From VRUE01 sp963699215 (GTDB taxonomy: Bacteria; Actinomycetota; Thermoleophilia; Solirubrobacterales; 70-9), in NCBI GenBank assembly GCA_963699215.1, contig OY969422.1:1054001-1118000 (forward strand): a stretch of 64,000 bases of DNA. The letters run 5' to 3'. Below are positions 8,376-15,906 of the stretch, piece after piece. Each line of letters starts with the position of its first letter. Within the stretch, counting starts at the first letter, position 1. A program made the translations under genes and the position numbers. The notes under the pieces are model-generated. The model worked only from the letters and a program-made list of their open reading frames with translations. It was not told the DNA's origin and did not search any database.

Positions 8376-8467
8376 GCTGCCTCCCAGCAGATTGGACGGC
8401 GTCGTACCATAACGGAGCCCTCGTCGATCCCAGGCTCAGACGACTGAAGTCGTCCCGAGAGCGAGCA

Positions 8468-9271
8468 GTGACCTGGGAATCAGAAGCCGGCTACTTCCTG
8501 GCGAGACTTCGGTCGAGACGACCGCATCTGTTACGTCGCATATCTGTCACAGATATGCCGCAATTCCGCTTCCATGTGCCCGTCCATCAGCTGTCCATGG
8601 TTGAAGGTCGTGGGAGCGTGGCCTCTCAGACTGCAATTCAGATACGTATCGGTACACTGCGAGTCTCCACGGTGCGCACCGCGACGGAGTTAAGCAGGAA
8701 GGTTCGAGTTCCGGGATACCAGGCGCCCGGACCTATGAGCGAACCACCGCCCGCCTTCTTGAGCGTGCCGGTGACCGTCGCGCGTAAAGCGGTATCTCTT
8801 TATCACGAAAAAGGTGTACGGGCAGCTCGCCGTTACCTCCGCTTGAGCAAGGTAAGTCAATGGGCCAATCACACCAATGCCAGCATGGCGACCTCCAACA
8901 GCAATGTCCTTTCGGGATTCGACGCTTACGTCACCGCAGACGCCGCCGATGGACGGCCGGTAGTAGAATTGGCCCGAAGCACGGTGCTTGCTTGGCCGGC
9001 CGGGGAATTGAAAGTGCGACTTGACGTGATTCTCACCGACGGCGAGGGACTCGCGGGCCGTGCGCTTTTCTGGGATGGTCCTGACGTAATCGAAGCCCAG
9101 GCACCACTGATCGCGGCCCCCTATGCCACCGCTCTTGCTCAGCTTCACCCCGAAGCGTTGCTAACCGCGATTGGGATTTGGCAGGCACGTCGCCAGACCT
9201 ACATCGAGGTGCCGATCAGGAGCGCGCTGCGTCAAGTTCGAGCCGCCCAGCGACTTCAGTTCAGCCTTTAG
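8468..9271 (+). CDS. Hypothetical protein, unknown function, island-borne
   Basis: An open frame of 267 codons from a GTG, divergent from the GajA-like gene with about 90 bases between starts. The first ~70 residues look poorly protein-like, and an internal ATG at 8554 (MPQFRFHVP) is a reasonable alternative start. From about residue 95 it looks like a real protein, with alternating hydrophobic strands (ELKVRLDVILTDGEGLAGRA) and an alanine/leucine-rich helix (APYATALAQLHPEALLTAIG). I recognise no family, signal peptide or membrane segment. Codon use is mixed, like the other island genes. It could be an accessory of the defence island or simple cargo. Confidence 0.5.
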   Translation: MTWESEAGYFLARLRSRRPHLLRRISVTDMPQFRFHVPVHQLSMVEGRGSVASQTAIQIRIGTLRVSTVRTATELSRKVRVPGYQAPGPMSEPPPAFLSVPVTVARKAVSLYHEKGVRAARRYLRLSKVSQWANHTNASMATSNSNVLSGFDAYVTADAADGRPVVELARSTVLAWPAGELKVRLDVILTDGEGLAGRALFWDGPDVIEAQAPLIAAPYATALAQLHPEALLTAIGIWQARRQTYIEVPIRSALRQVRAAQRLQFSL

Positions 9272-9357
9272 CCAGCCTTCAGCTAACCGCCCTAGCCAGT
9301 CGTATTTGGTCACATCTTCGGCGCATATCCGCCTCCTAAGCGCCCGCCCCGCGTCCC

Positions 9358-9422
9358 TTTCAATCCGGAGGAACTTCGCTCTCTGGGCCGATGGAAAGCG
9401 ACACGATTGATCTGGTTCAGCG
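9358..9422. repeat. Intergenic repeat module R, copy A
   Basis: This ~65-bp stretch, with CTCTGGGCCGAT in the middle and GGTTCAGCG at its right end, recurs at 9937-10000 with only a few differences. Both copies lie just beyond the stop codon of a reverse-strand gene (7 bp and 20 bp). On the reverse strand CTTTC...GAAAG arms can form a weak hairpin. The rest of 9272-9429 is only weakly similar to module L and contains no gene. Confidence 0.7.
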
Positions 9423-9429
9423 CGGACCG

Positions 9430-9867
9430 TCAGCCGATCTGCTCTGCCAGCTCGACGATGATCCCCTCGGGGCCGCGGACGTAGCAGAGCCGGTAGCTGT
9501 CCTCGTAGCGCACTAGCTCGCCTACGAGCTCGGTGCCGCGGGCTTGTAGGTCGGCGACTACGGCGTCGATGTCGTCGACGGCGAAGGCGAGATGGCGGAT
9601 GCCCGGTGTGTTCGCCGGCGCGTGGTGGTCGCCGCCCTGAGTCGGCGGCGAGTGGAACTTCACCAACTCGAGTCGTCTATGGCCGTCCGGGGTCTGCAGC
9701 ATCGCGAGCTCTGACCGGACTCCGTCGAGCCCCACGATGCGGTCCACCCAGCGGCCCTCGACCGTCCCTTCGCCCTGCACTTCGAGTCCGAGCTCGACGA
9801 AGAATTCGGTTGCGGCCGCGAGGTCCTCGACCACGATGCCGACGTGGTCCATCCGTTGGATCGTCAT
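9430..9867 (-). CDS. VOC-superfamily (glyoxalase/dioxygenase fold) protein
   Basis: The product is 145 aa with an ATG start. It has the paired beta-alpha-beta-beta-beta modules of the vicinal oxygen chelate fold: MDHVGIVVEDLAAATEFFVE opens module one with a putative metal-ligand His, IRHLAFAVDDIDAV opens module two with a second His, and VELAEQIG supplies the C-terminal Glu ligand. Such proteins include glyoxalase I, methylmalonyl-CoA epimerase and antibiotic-binding proteins. The retained ligands suggest an active metalloenzyme, but the substrate is not predictable. It is framed by repeat module R after its stop and module L ten bases before its start, an arrangement shared with the next gene upstream. 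Confidence 0.8.
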   Translation of the reverse strand: MTIQRMDHVGIVVEDLAAATEFFVELGLEVQGEGTVEGRWVDRIVGLDGVRSELAMLQTPDGHRRLELVKFHSPPTQGGDHHAPANTPGIRHLAFAVDDIDAVVADLQARGTELVGELVRYEDSYRLCYVRGPEGIIVELAEQIG

Positions 9868-9877
9868 GTGCTCGATG

Positions 9878-10000
9878 GTCGCATTTCGGTCGCATCGCCG
9901 TCGCGATCCCGCTTCTCGCGCGGATAACCTCCGTCCTTCAATTCGGAGAAACTTTCGCTCTCTGGGCCGATCGAAAGCGACCCGATCAATCGGTTCAGCG
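9878..10000. repeat. Composite intergenic repeat: module L (9878-9941) plus module R (9937-10000)
   Basis: The left half, GTCGCATTTCGGTCGCATCG followed by a GATCCCGCTTC segment, is nearly identical to 10219-10282. The right half, around CTCTCTGGGCCGATCGAAAG, matches 9358-9422. On the reverse strand this gives the order module R (after the 10021 stop) then module L (before the 9867 start). Translated in one reverse frame it looks superficially protein-like (RDRDGDATEMR), but the match is at the nucleotide level and no gene is supported. Confidence 0.8.
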
Positions 10001-10020
10001 GGTGGCGGCGGTCAAGATCC

Positions 10021-10209
10021 TCAGCCGCTCTCGCTTCTTTCGAGGCGCCGACGAACGTAGACGGCGAGGCCGGTGACGATTCCGACCCCCCAGAGAATCG
10101 ACGCCCAGATACCAAGCGCGCCGCCTAGGAAGCCCGCGACGACGACAGCCGCCAGGATGGCGACATAGCCGATGAATAGGAGAAGGGCACGGCGAGCGAG
10201 TCTTGCCAC
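10021..10209 (-). CDS. Small two-helix membrane protein, unknown
   Basis: From the GTG at 10209 this is a 62-aa protein with two hydrophobic helices (ALLLFIGYVAILAAVVVAG and IWASILWGVGIVTGLAVYV) and a basic tail (RRRLERSESG). I chose 10209 because module L ends ten bases upstream, exactly as it does before the VOC gene at 9867. An upstream GTG at 10260 with a GGAGG eight bases before it would add 17 residues encoded by the repeat itself; that codon is not preserved in the other repeat copy. No family recognised. Confidence 0.5.
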   Translation of the reverse strand: MARLARRALLLFIGYVAILAAVVVAGFLGGALGIWASILWGVGIVTGLAVYVRRRLERSESG

Positions 10210-10218
10210 GACGGCACT

Positions 10219-10282
10219 GTCGCATTTCGGTCGCATCGCCGTCGCGATCCCGCTTCCCACGCGGACGGCCTCCGTCCTTCAA
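10219..10282. repeat. Intergenic repeat module L, copy C
   Basis: This ~64-bp segment shares GTCGCATTTCGGTCGCATCG and CCTCCGTCCTTCAA with 9878-9941, with about eight differences. It lies between the stop of the PhnB-like gene (10291) and the start of the small membrane gene. Module R is not present next to it, so this junction is a half copy. Confidence 0.75.
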
Positions 10283-10290
10283 GCTACCTA

Positions 10291-10776
10291 TCAGGCTGCT
10301 GGGACCTCGTCGGCGGCTCTGCGCAGGGCGGCGATGTCGATCTTCTTCATCTCTAGCATCGCCTTCATCGCGCGCTCGGCGCGGCCCTTGTCGGGGTCGG
10401 CGAACAGCTCTTCCATCCCGGTCGGCACGACCTGCCAGGAGAGGCCGTAGCGGTCCTCGAGCCAGCCGCATTGCGACTCTTTCCCGCCCACCAGCAGGCG
10501 CTCCCAGAAGTAGTCGACCTCGTCCTGGGTCTCGCATTCGATCGCGAAGGAGACCGCCTCGTCGAATTTGAACTGGGGGCCGCCGTTGATGCCGACGAAT
10601 CGCTGGCCTTCCAGCTCGAACTCGACGGTCATCACCATTCCGGCCGGTCGCGGCCCAGCCTCGGTGTAGTGGGTGACGTTGACGATGCGCGAGTTCTTGA
10701 AGACGGAGGTGTAGAAGTCCGCCGCCTCCTCGGCTTCGGTGTCGAACCACAGGTTGGGGACGATCTTCTGCTGCAT
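10291..10776 (-). CDS. PhnB-like VOC domain protein (3-demethylubiquinone methyltransferase-like fold)
   Basis: The product is 161 aa with an ATG start. Sequence features of the PhnB-type VOC group are clear: QQKIVPNLWFDTEAEEAADF at the N-terminus, then VTHYTEAGP, FELEGQRFVGINGGP and GWLEDRYGLSWQVVP, and a C-terminal helix AMKAMLEMKKIDIAALRRA. Proteins of this group are usually annotated from similarity to 3-demethylubiquinone-9 3-methyltransferase, but lack SAM-binding motifs. An enzymatic role is uncertain. Nothing ties it functionally to the second VOC gene nearby. Confidence 0.85.
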   Translation of the reverse strand: MQQKIVPNLWFDTEAEEAADFYTSVFKNSRIVNVTHYTEAGPRPAGMVMTVEFELEGQRFVGINGGPQFKFDEAVSFAIECETQDEVDYFWERLLVGGKESQCGWLEDRYGLSWQVVPTGMEELFADPDKGRAERAMKAMLEMKKIDIAALRRAADEVPAA

Positions 10777-10868
10777 TTCGCTGCGTCCTTTCTAGGTCGG
10801 GAGCGGTCTCGAGTCGGCTACCCGGTCTCCGGGCCGTCGAACGTGGGGGCGGGGGTCCTCGTGCGGGC

Positions 10869-11204
10869 TCAAAGGGGTTTGCCACCGGGCAATGGCCGGG
10901 GGAGCTGCGCGCAAAGCGCCGCGAACACCCCAACCGCCACCGCGGCGCCCAGCCAGTGCAGGCCGAGCAGGACGAAGAGCAGGCTGGGGATGCCCGCCAG
11001 CGCCGCTCGCACCAGTACCGGCACCGGCGGCAGGCCGACTATCCAGGCGGTGAGCCGGGCGCAGACCAGCCATGAGAGCGGCCCGACCAACCAGCCCCAG
11101 CTCTCGAAGAAGCCGTGCGAGAAGACCAGCCCAAGCAGCAGCGAGAGCGCCGCCACGGCCACGACCTGCACCACCGCCACCCGCCAGAGGATCGCCGAGT
11201 CCAT
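10869..11204 (-). CDS. Small integral membrane protein, unknown
   Basis: The product is 111 aa and strongly hydrophobic, with about four predicted helices: VAVVQVVAVAALSLLLGLVF, WLVGPLSWLVCARLTAWIVG, LAGIPSLLFVLLGLHW and LGAAVAVGVFAALCAQL. No recognisable motif. Its ATG lies six bases after the stop of the SIMPL gene on the same strand, without its own clear ribosome-binding site, so it is probably translated as the second gene of that operon. Confidence 0.65.
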   Translation of the reverse strand: MDSAILWRVAVVQVVAVAALSLLLGLVFSHGFFESWGWLVGPLSWLVCARLTAWIVGLPPVPVLVRAALAGIPSLLFVLLGLHWLGAAVAVGVFAALCAQLPRPLPGGKPL

Positions 11205-11210
11205 CGCCGG

Positions 11211-11891
11211 CTACTGGAGGGCGAAGACCACCCGCACGGTGGCGGTCACGGTCGAGCCGCCCGGCTTTACCGGCGGCGCCGGCTCGGCGTCGGCCTTAGA
11301 CCGGGAGTGGGGCTGGCTGGGGACGACTTCGGAGCCTTCCTCGATGCTGATCGCCGGGCCGAGGATCGCGCCGGCCCGAGCCGCGAGGGCGGACGCCTTC
11401 GCCTTGGCCTGGTCGAACGCCGCGATCAGGGTGCTGTTGTAGGCGGCCTCGGGATTGCCGGGAAAGAAGCTGGGCCCGCGGGTCCCGGTGGCGCCGGCCG
11501 CGATCGCCGCGGAGATCATCTCTCCGGCGCGATCTGGCTGGTGCAGGATCACCGCGATGCTCTCGCTCGCCACGTAATGGGTTCGTTTGCCGCGGGTGAG
11601 CTTGCGGATCGCGATCCGTCCGGTCGTGACGTCGCCGGGCTCCACTCCGGGGATGGCTTGCACCGTGGCGATGACTTCGCGGAGCCGCAGGGAGGCGATG
11701 CGCAGGGCAGCCGCTCGGGACGAGCGCTCCTTGGTCACCGAGAAGCCCAGGCTGGCCGTGTCGTTGGGCACCTCCTGGGTCGCGGTGCCTTTGACCGCGA
11801 CCGTCCGCTCCTGCGCGACGGCGAGGGACGGCACGAGCAGGCCGAGCGCCAGGAGGGCGAGAAGGGGGGATGTCCGGATCCGCGATCGCAT
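11211..11891 (-). CDS. SIMPL-domain (DUF541) exported protein
   Basis: The product is 226 aa. A perfect AGGAGG lies three bases before the ATG at 11891. A signal peptide (SPLLALLALGLLVPSLAVA) is followed by the SIMPL/DUF541 core: RTVAVKGTATQEVPNDTASL, GFSVTKERSSRAAALRIASL and an A-x-K-A-x-A-L-A motif near the end. The E. coli relative YggE is a periplasmic protein linked to oxidative-stress tolerance, and BP26 forms oligomeric rings. The biochemical role is unresolved for the family. It heads a two-gene unit with the small membrane protein. Confidence 0.85.
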   Translation of the reverse strand: MRSRIRTSPLLALLALGLLVPSLAVAQERTVAVKGTATQEVPNDTASLGFSVTKERSSRAAALRIASLRLREVIATVQAIPGVEPGDVTTGRIAIRKLTRGKRTHYVASESIAVILHQPDRAGEMISAAIAAGATGTRGPSFFPGNPEAAYNSTLIAAFDQAKAKASALAARAGAILGPAISIEEGSEVVPSQPHSRSKADAEPAPPVKPGGSTVTATVRVVFALQ

Positions 11892-11977
11892 GGGCCTCCT
11901 AGCTCACGAGGACTCTAGGTCCGCGCGCGGATAGCCCTTCCCGCCCGAGTCGAGATGCCGCATAATCAAGACCTCCC

Positions 11978-12050
11978 GGGCGGTTAGCTCAGTTGGGAGA
12001 GCGCCTGCCTTACAAGCAGGAGGTCACTGGTTCGAGCCCGGTACCGCCCA
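11978..12050 (+). tRNA. tRNA-Val (UAC)
   Basis: A 73-nt cloverleaf: acceptor GGGCGGT pairs with ACCGCCC and discriminator A, D-arm GCTC...GAGC, anticodon arm CTGCC-TTACAAG-CAGG with loop CUUACAA and anticodon UAC, and T-arm ACTGG-TTCGAGC-CCGGT. No encoded CCA. All standard positions fit, in contrast to the tRNA-Glu gene at 732. Confidence 0.95.
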
Positions 12051-12073
12051 TATCTCCCGATGCCTAGGATGGC

Positions 12074-12646
12074 TCAGGCGCTCGCGGGGCGGGAGACGGC
12101 TCGCCAGCAGGCGGCGGCGATCGCCTCCAGCTCGGTGTCGCCGAGCTCTGCGCCGTTGGCGGCGAGGCGCACCGCCGGCGCCAGGCCGAGTTCGTAGAGC
12201 ACTTCGGGCGGCAGCGGGAGAAGCTCGGCCGCCATGTCGGGCATCGCCGCCTGCGCGAGGACCGGATCGCCCTCGCGGCCGAGGGCGGCCTCGTGAGCGC
12301 AGGCCCTGTAGGGCGAGCTGTCGACCTGGAGCAGGAAGAGCGCGTGCTCGCGCCTCTCGGCGAGGTGGCGGTAGCTCGCCAGCCACATGCTGCGGAAGCG
12401 CTCGCCGGGAGCGGCCCCCGGCTGCAGCCCGGCGGTGGCGGCGACGCCCAGCTCGGCCTTCGTCTCGAGGTAGGCGGCCAGCACGACCTCGTCCTTCGAG
12501 CCGTAGTGGGTGTAGGCCGTTCCGGTCGCGACCCCCGCCTCGGCGGCGATCGCGCTCATCGAGGCGCCGTGGAAGCCCCGCTGGGCGACGAGCCTGCGCA
12601 GCGCCTGTCGCACGGCGGCTGCTCGGTCGAGGCTGGCGACGCCCAC
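12074..12646 (-). CDS. TetR/AcrR-family transcriptional regulator
   Basis: The product is about 190 aa from a GTG at 12646. The N-terminal helix-turn-helix is typical: ALRRLVAQRGFHGASMSAIA then EAGVATGTAYTHYGSKDEVV. The rest is a helical ligand-binding domain. The start lies five bases after the SDR stop, so SDR and regulator form an operon. An 18-bp palindrome lies just upstream of the operon (13617-13634) and is the likely operator, implying autoregulation and control of the reductase by a small ligand. The same frame stays open far upstream, but that part is antisense-like shadow of the SDR gene. Confidence 0.85.
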   Translation of the reverse strand: MGVASLDRAAAVRQALRRLVAQRGFHGASMSAIAAEAGVATGTAYTHYGSKDEVVLAAYLETKAELGVAATAGLQPGAAPGERFRSMWLASYRHLAERREHALFLLQVDSSPYRACAHEAALGREGDPVLAQAAMPDMAAELLPLPPEVLYELGLAPAVRLAANGAELGDTELEAIAAACWRAVSRPASA

Positions 12647-12651
12647 GAGGC

Positions 12652-13602
12652 TCAGCTTGCCACGGGCTGCGGCGGCGCCTCGTCGACCTCGAGCCGCAGG
12701 CCCGTCTCGCGTTCGGAGACCTCCCACAGGCGGTCGATCGCCCGCTGCATCCCCAGCCGCCGCAGGATCGGCTTGCGGACCGGCGGCCCGTTGTTGACGA
12801 ACAGCGGGCCGTAGAACTGGCCGCTGCGCGCGGCCGGGTCGGTGGCGGCCCGCAGCTGCGAGAGCGCCCCCGCCGCCGGGGACATGCCGACCGAGCCGGC
12901 CAGCCCGTGGAAGAAGCGCTGCGAGACCCCGCCGCCGGTCTCCCTCACGCTGACCGCCTGCAGCTCCGTGTTGGAGAGGCCGGGATGCGCGATCAGGCTT
13001 CCCGCCGACGCGCCGGCGCCGGCGAGCAGGCGGTGCAGGCCGATGCCGAAGTGGAAGTTCGCGAGCTTCGCCTGGCCGTAGGCGCGCCACGGCCCGTACC
13101 GCCCGCGCAGGTGGGGATTGCTCGGATCGACCGCCCTGCCCATGTGATGTGCCGTGCTCGTCACCGTGACGACCCGAGCGGCCTCGGCCCGCAGCAGCGC
13201 CGGCATCAGCAGCGCCGTCAGCGCGAAGTGGCCGAGATGGTCGACGCCGAACTGCATCTCGAACCCGTCGACGGTGCTGCGCTCGGGAATGCCCATGACG
13301 CCCGCGTTGTTGACGAGGACGTCGATCTTCTCGCGGCGCGAGAGGAGCCGCTCCGCCGCCTCGCGAACCGATGCCAGCGAGCCCAGGTCGAGCTCGACGA
13401 CCTCCAGGCAGGCGCCGGGGGCGCCGGCGCTGATGTCCGCCACCGCTTCGACCGCCTTCTCCCGATCGCGCGCCGCTATGACGACGTCGGCGCCGGCTTT
13501 GGCCAGGGCGCGGGCGGTCTCCAGGCCGAGGCCGCCGTTGCCGCCGGTAACCACCGCTGTCCGGCCCCGCTGATCGGGGATGTCGGCGACATTCCAGCTC
13601 AT
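12652..13602 (-). CDS. Short-chain dehydrogenase/reductase (retinol dehydrogenase-like)
   Basis: The product is 316 aa with an ATG start. Classical SDR motifs are complete: TGGNGGLG nucleotide loop near residue 19, NNAGVMG, VVTVTSTAHHMG containing the catalytic Ser, and YGQAK providing Tyr and Lys. The length and a C-terminal extension (GPLFVNNGPPVRKPILRRLG) match the large retinol-dehydrogenase/protochlorophyllide-reductase-like SDRs common in actinobacteria. Physiological substrate unknown. First gene of the operon with the TetR regulator. Confidence 0.9.
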   Translation of the reverse strand: MSWNVADIPDQRGRTAVVTGGNGGLGLETARALAKAGADVVIAARDREKAVEAVADISAGAPGACLEVVELDLGSLASVREAAERLLSRREKIDVLVNNAGVMGIPERSTVDGFEMQFGVDHLGHFALTALLMPALLRAEAARVVTVTSTAHHMGRAVDPSNPHLRGRYGPWRAYGQAKLANFHFGIGLHRLLAGAGASAGSLIAHPGLSNTELQAVSVRETGGGVSQRFFHGLAGSVGMSPAAGALSQLRAATDPAARSGQFYGPLFVNNGPPVRKPILRRLGMQRAIDRLWEVSERETGLRLEVDEAPPQPVAS

Positions 13603-13616
13603 GAGCCCTCTCCCTT

Positions 13617-13634
13617 TGAGTGAACGTTCATTCA
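13617..13634. promoter_or_regulatory. Palindromic TetR-type operator
   Basis: TGAGTGAACGTTCATTCA is an 18-bp palindrome with one mismatched pair, centred on AACGTT and ending 15 bp upstream of the SDR start codon. TetR proteins with TGAACGTTCA-type half-sites are well known. It most likely binds the TetR encoded at the end of this operon. Confidence 0.6.
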
Positions 13635-13732
13635 GCTCAACCTACCAGCGCTCCGCCCGAGGGCCGCTTCGCTCGCCGAGCGACCTGCGCACCCGCACGC
13701 CCTCCGATCTCGGATGCCGCTAACTTCGTCGC

Positions 13733-15001
13733 GTGGCAGACAGGGATCTCTCGGTCGTGGTCTTCGGCGCCACCGGCGTCACCGGGCGGCGCGTCGCCGC
13801 CTACCTCGCCGAGCGAGCGGGCGAGACGGGCGCCGGCTGGGCGGTCGCCGGGCGGGACGCCGCCAAGCTCGAGCGCGTGCTCGGCGAGATCGGGGTCACG
13901 GCTCCCGAGACGATCGTCGCCGACGTCGGCGATCCGGCCTCGCTGGCGGCGATGGCCTCCCGCACGCGGGTCGTCCTCGACCTCGTCGGCCCGTACACGC
14001 TCTACGGCGAGCCGGCGATCGAGGCCTGCGTCGCCAACGGCGCCCACTACGTCGACCTGACCGGGGAGACGCCCTTCATGCGCCGCGCCGTCGACGTCTT
14101 CCATGAGCGCGCCGCGACGGCCGGCGTGAAGGTCGTCCCGACCTGCGGCTTCGAGGCGCTGCCGCCCGACCTCGCGGTGCTGCTCGCCGACGAGACCGCC
14201 CGCGAGCGCTGGGGCGAAGGGCTGGCGGAAGTGGACGTCGACGTGGCCACCCGTCAGCCGGCGGGTCGCATCGGGCCTCAGGACCTGATCTCCGGGGGAA
14301 CCCTGCAGAGCATGGCGGAGGCTCTCGGCGACGAGGGCGCCGCCCAGGTCGGCGACCCGGCGGCGCTCATCCCCGACCCCGAGCTGGCCGCCGCCGTACG
14401 GCAGCGCAGCCCGATCGTCCTCGCGCCGCGCGTCAACGCCCGCGGGGACGCGATCGCCCCGATGACCCCCGTCGCTTTCATCAACCCCGCCGTGATCCAC
14501 CGCACCCAGGCGCTGCTCGCCGCCGAGCGCGGCGAGGACGGCCAGCCGCTGCGCTACCGCGAGGGCGTGGCGATCCCCGGCGGCAACGCCAGCCTGCCGC
14601 TGCGCTGGGCGGCGGCTGGGGTGCTCGCCGGGATGCAGGCAGGCTTCCGTGGACTGACCCGCGCGCGGCCGTCGGTCAGGGATCGCTCGGCGAGCCTCAT
14701 GCGCAAGGCAATGCCGTCCTCCGGCTTCGGCCCCTCGGGCGCCAAGCTCGACGAGTGGTCCTGGCACCTGACCGCGGACGCCCGCACCGCCGGCGGCCGC
14801 TACGTCCGCGTCGACCTCGACGCCGACGGACACCCCGGCTACCTGACGACGGCGAAGCTGCTCGGCGAGGTGGGCCTGCTCCTCGCCGAGGACGGCGCCA
14901 CGCCCGAGCGGGCCGGCTGCCTCACCCCTGCGACGGCGCTCGGCACCCAGAGCCTCGCCCGCTTCGAGCGCGCCGGCGCGCGCTTCGCCGTCTCCTCCTA
15001 G
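13733..15001 (+). CDS. Saccharopine dehydrogenase-like / trans-acting enoyl reductase-like oxidoreductase
   Basis: The product is 422 aa from a GTG. It begins with a Rossmann fold, LSVVVFGATGVTGRRVAAYL, and continues GWAVAGRDAAKLERVLGEIG, typical of saccharopine-dehydrogenase-like proteins. Middle motifs include VLDLVGPYTLYGEPAIEACV, GAHYVDLTGETPF and CGFEALPPDLAV. The family includes the mycobacterial trans-acting enoyl reductase (Rv2953), which acts in phthiocerol lipid synthesis, and many homologues of unknown substrate. NAD(P)-dependent reduction of a lipid-like substrate is likely; lysine biosynthesis is not. Confidence 0.85.
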   Translation: MADRDLSVVVFGATGVTGRRVAAYLAERAGETGAGWAVAGRDAAKLERVLGEIGVTAPETIVADVGDPASLAAMASRTRVVLDLVGPYTLYGEPAIEACVANGAHYVDLTGETPFMRRAVDVFHERAATAGVKVVPTCGFEALPPDLAVLLADETARERWGEGLAEVDVDVATRQPAGRIGPQDLISGGTLQSMAEALGDEGAAQVGDPAALIPDPELAAAVRQRSPIVLAPRVNARGDAIAPMTPVAFINPAVIHRTQALLAAERGEDGQPLRYREGVAIPGGNASLPLRWAAAGVLAGMQAGFRGLTRARPSVRDRSASLMRKAMPSSGFGPSGAKLDEWSWHLTADARTAGGRYVRVDLDADGHPGYLTTAKLLGEVGLLLAEDGATPERAGCLTPATALGTQSLARFERAGARFAVSS

Positions 15002-15010
15002 GGCGGGCGC

Positions 15011-15895
15011 TCAGGAGGCGCGGAGCTGCGGCGTCACCGTGCCGCCGCGCCGTCGCTCTTCCTTGGTGACGACGTCGAAGAAGACGTCGTTGCGGCCTCG
15101 CCGCATCCGGTAGGGGAAGGCGCCACGGGTGCGGCGACTGGCTGCCGCGAGCGCCCGGAAGCTCGACTCGTGGGCACGGCTCCAGCGGATGCCGAAGATC
15201 TCGCGTACCCGCGGCGGCAGGGTCCCCTTGATGATGTGGTTCTGGATGGCCAGGTTGCCGCGCGCCGGCAGCGGCACGGGCTGGCGGAAGGCGACCAGCG
15301 GCGCCATCTCCAGGCCGTGCTCGGTCGCCTGCAGGTCCGGGGCGGCGAGCTTGCCGTCGAACCAGGCCTTGAACTCGCGATGGCTCCCAGGCATCTCGCT
15401 GCGCGGCAGGCCGAACAGCTCGCCGAAGAGCACGTAGTCCTGCCACAGCCGCTCCCGTTCGTCGGGGCTGAGCGGGCGGACCATCGTCTCGTACATCTCC
15501 CGCCCGGAGTCGGCGATCACGGCCAGGGTCCAGAGCATCAGCTCCGGGTCGAAGGCCGAGTAGGTCGTGCCGGCGGGGTGGACGCCCGCCGCCTCGGGCA
15601 GCTCCCCCTTGATCGTCTCGTGCAGCCGGTGGACTTTCGCCAGCACCTCGTCGGCCTCCGCGCGGGTGCCGAGGAAGACGGTCTCCTGGACCTTCGCCGT
15701 GCGGGCCAGCCGCTCGAAGGGGCGGTCGCCGGAGCGGGTCGAGAGCATCGTGCCGGTGTAGGTGAGCGGTTCGAGTGCCCCGATCAGCAGCGCCCGCTGC
15801 CCGTAGAGCAGGCCGACCGAGCGCTCGCCGTGGACCCGCCGCGCCATCGAGTGGCCGGGTGGGAAGTAGTGCTCCGCGTTGGGCTCAACCTTCAC
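15011..15895 (-). CDS. Oxygenase MpaB family / DUF2236 protein
   Basis: The product is 294 aa from a GTG at 15895. Motifs of the MpaB/latex-clearing-protein-like family are seen: RRVHGERSVGLLYGQRALLI near the N-terminus, VFLGTRAEADEVLAKVHRLH with the conserved basic/His pair, then YSAFDPELMLWTLAVIADSG. Members studied so far bind heme b through a conserved His and act as oxygenases or peroxygenases. It starts 12 bases after the FtsH-like gene stop on the same strand, so the two may be cotranscribed. Actual substrate unknown. Confidence 0.8.
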   Translation of the reverse strand: MKVEPNAEHYFPPGHSMARRVHGERSVGLLYGQRALLIGALEPLTYTGTMLSTRSGDRPFERLARTAKVQETVFLGTRAEADEVLAKVHRLHETIKGELPEAAGVHPAGTTYSAFDPELMLWTLAVIADSGREMYETMVRPLSPDERERLWQDYVLFGELFGLPRSEMPGSHREFKAWFDGKLAAPDLQATEHGLEMAPLVAFRQPVPLPARGNLAIQNHIIKGTLPPRVREIFGIRWSRAHESSFRALAAASRRTRGAFPYRMRRGRNDVFFDVVTKEERRRGGTVTPQLRAS

Positions 15896-15906
15896 CGGGC
15901 GCGATT

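Noticed and set aside
9864..10115. Possible small protein containing RDRDGDATEMR
   Set aside because: The same peptide-like sequence arises from repeat module L at another site in a different gene context; similarity is at DNA level and lies in intergenic positions.
9358..10282. Integron attC sites as explanation for the L and R modules
   Set aside because: I found no GTTRRRY/RYYYAAC core pair at the module ends and no integron integrase in the window.
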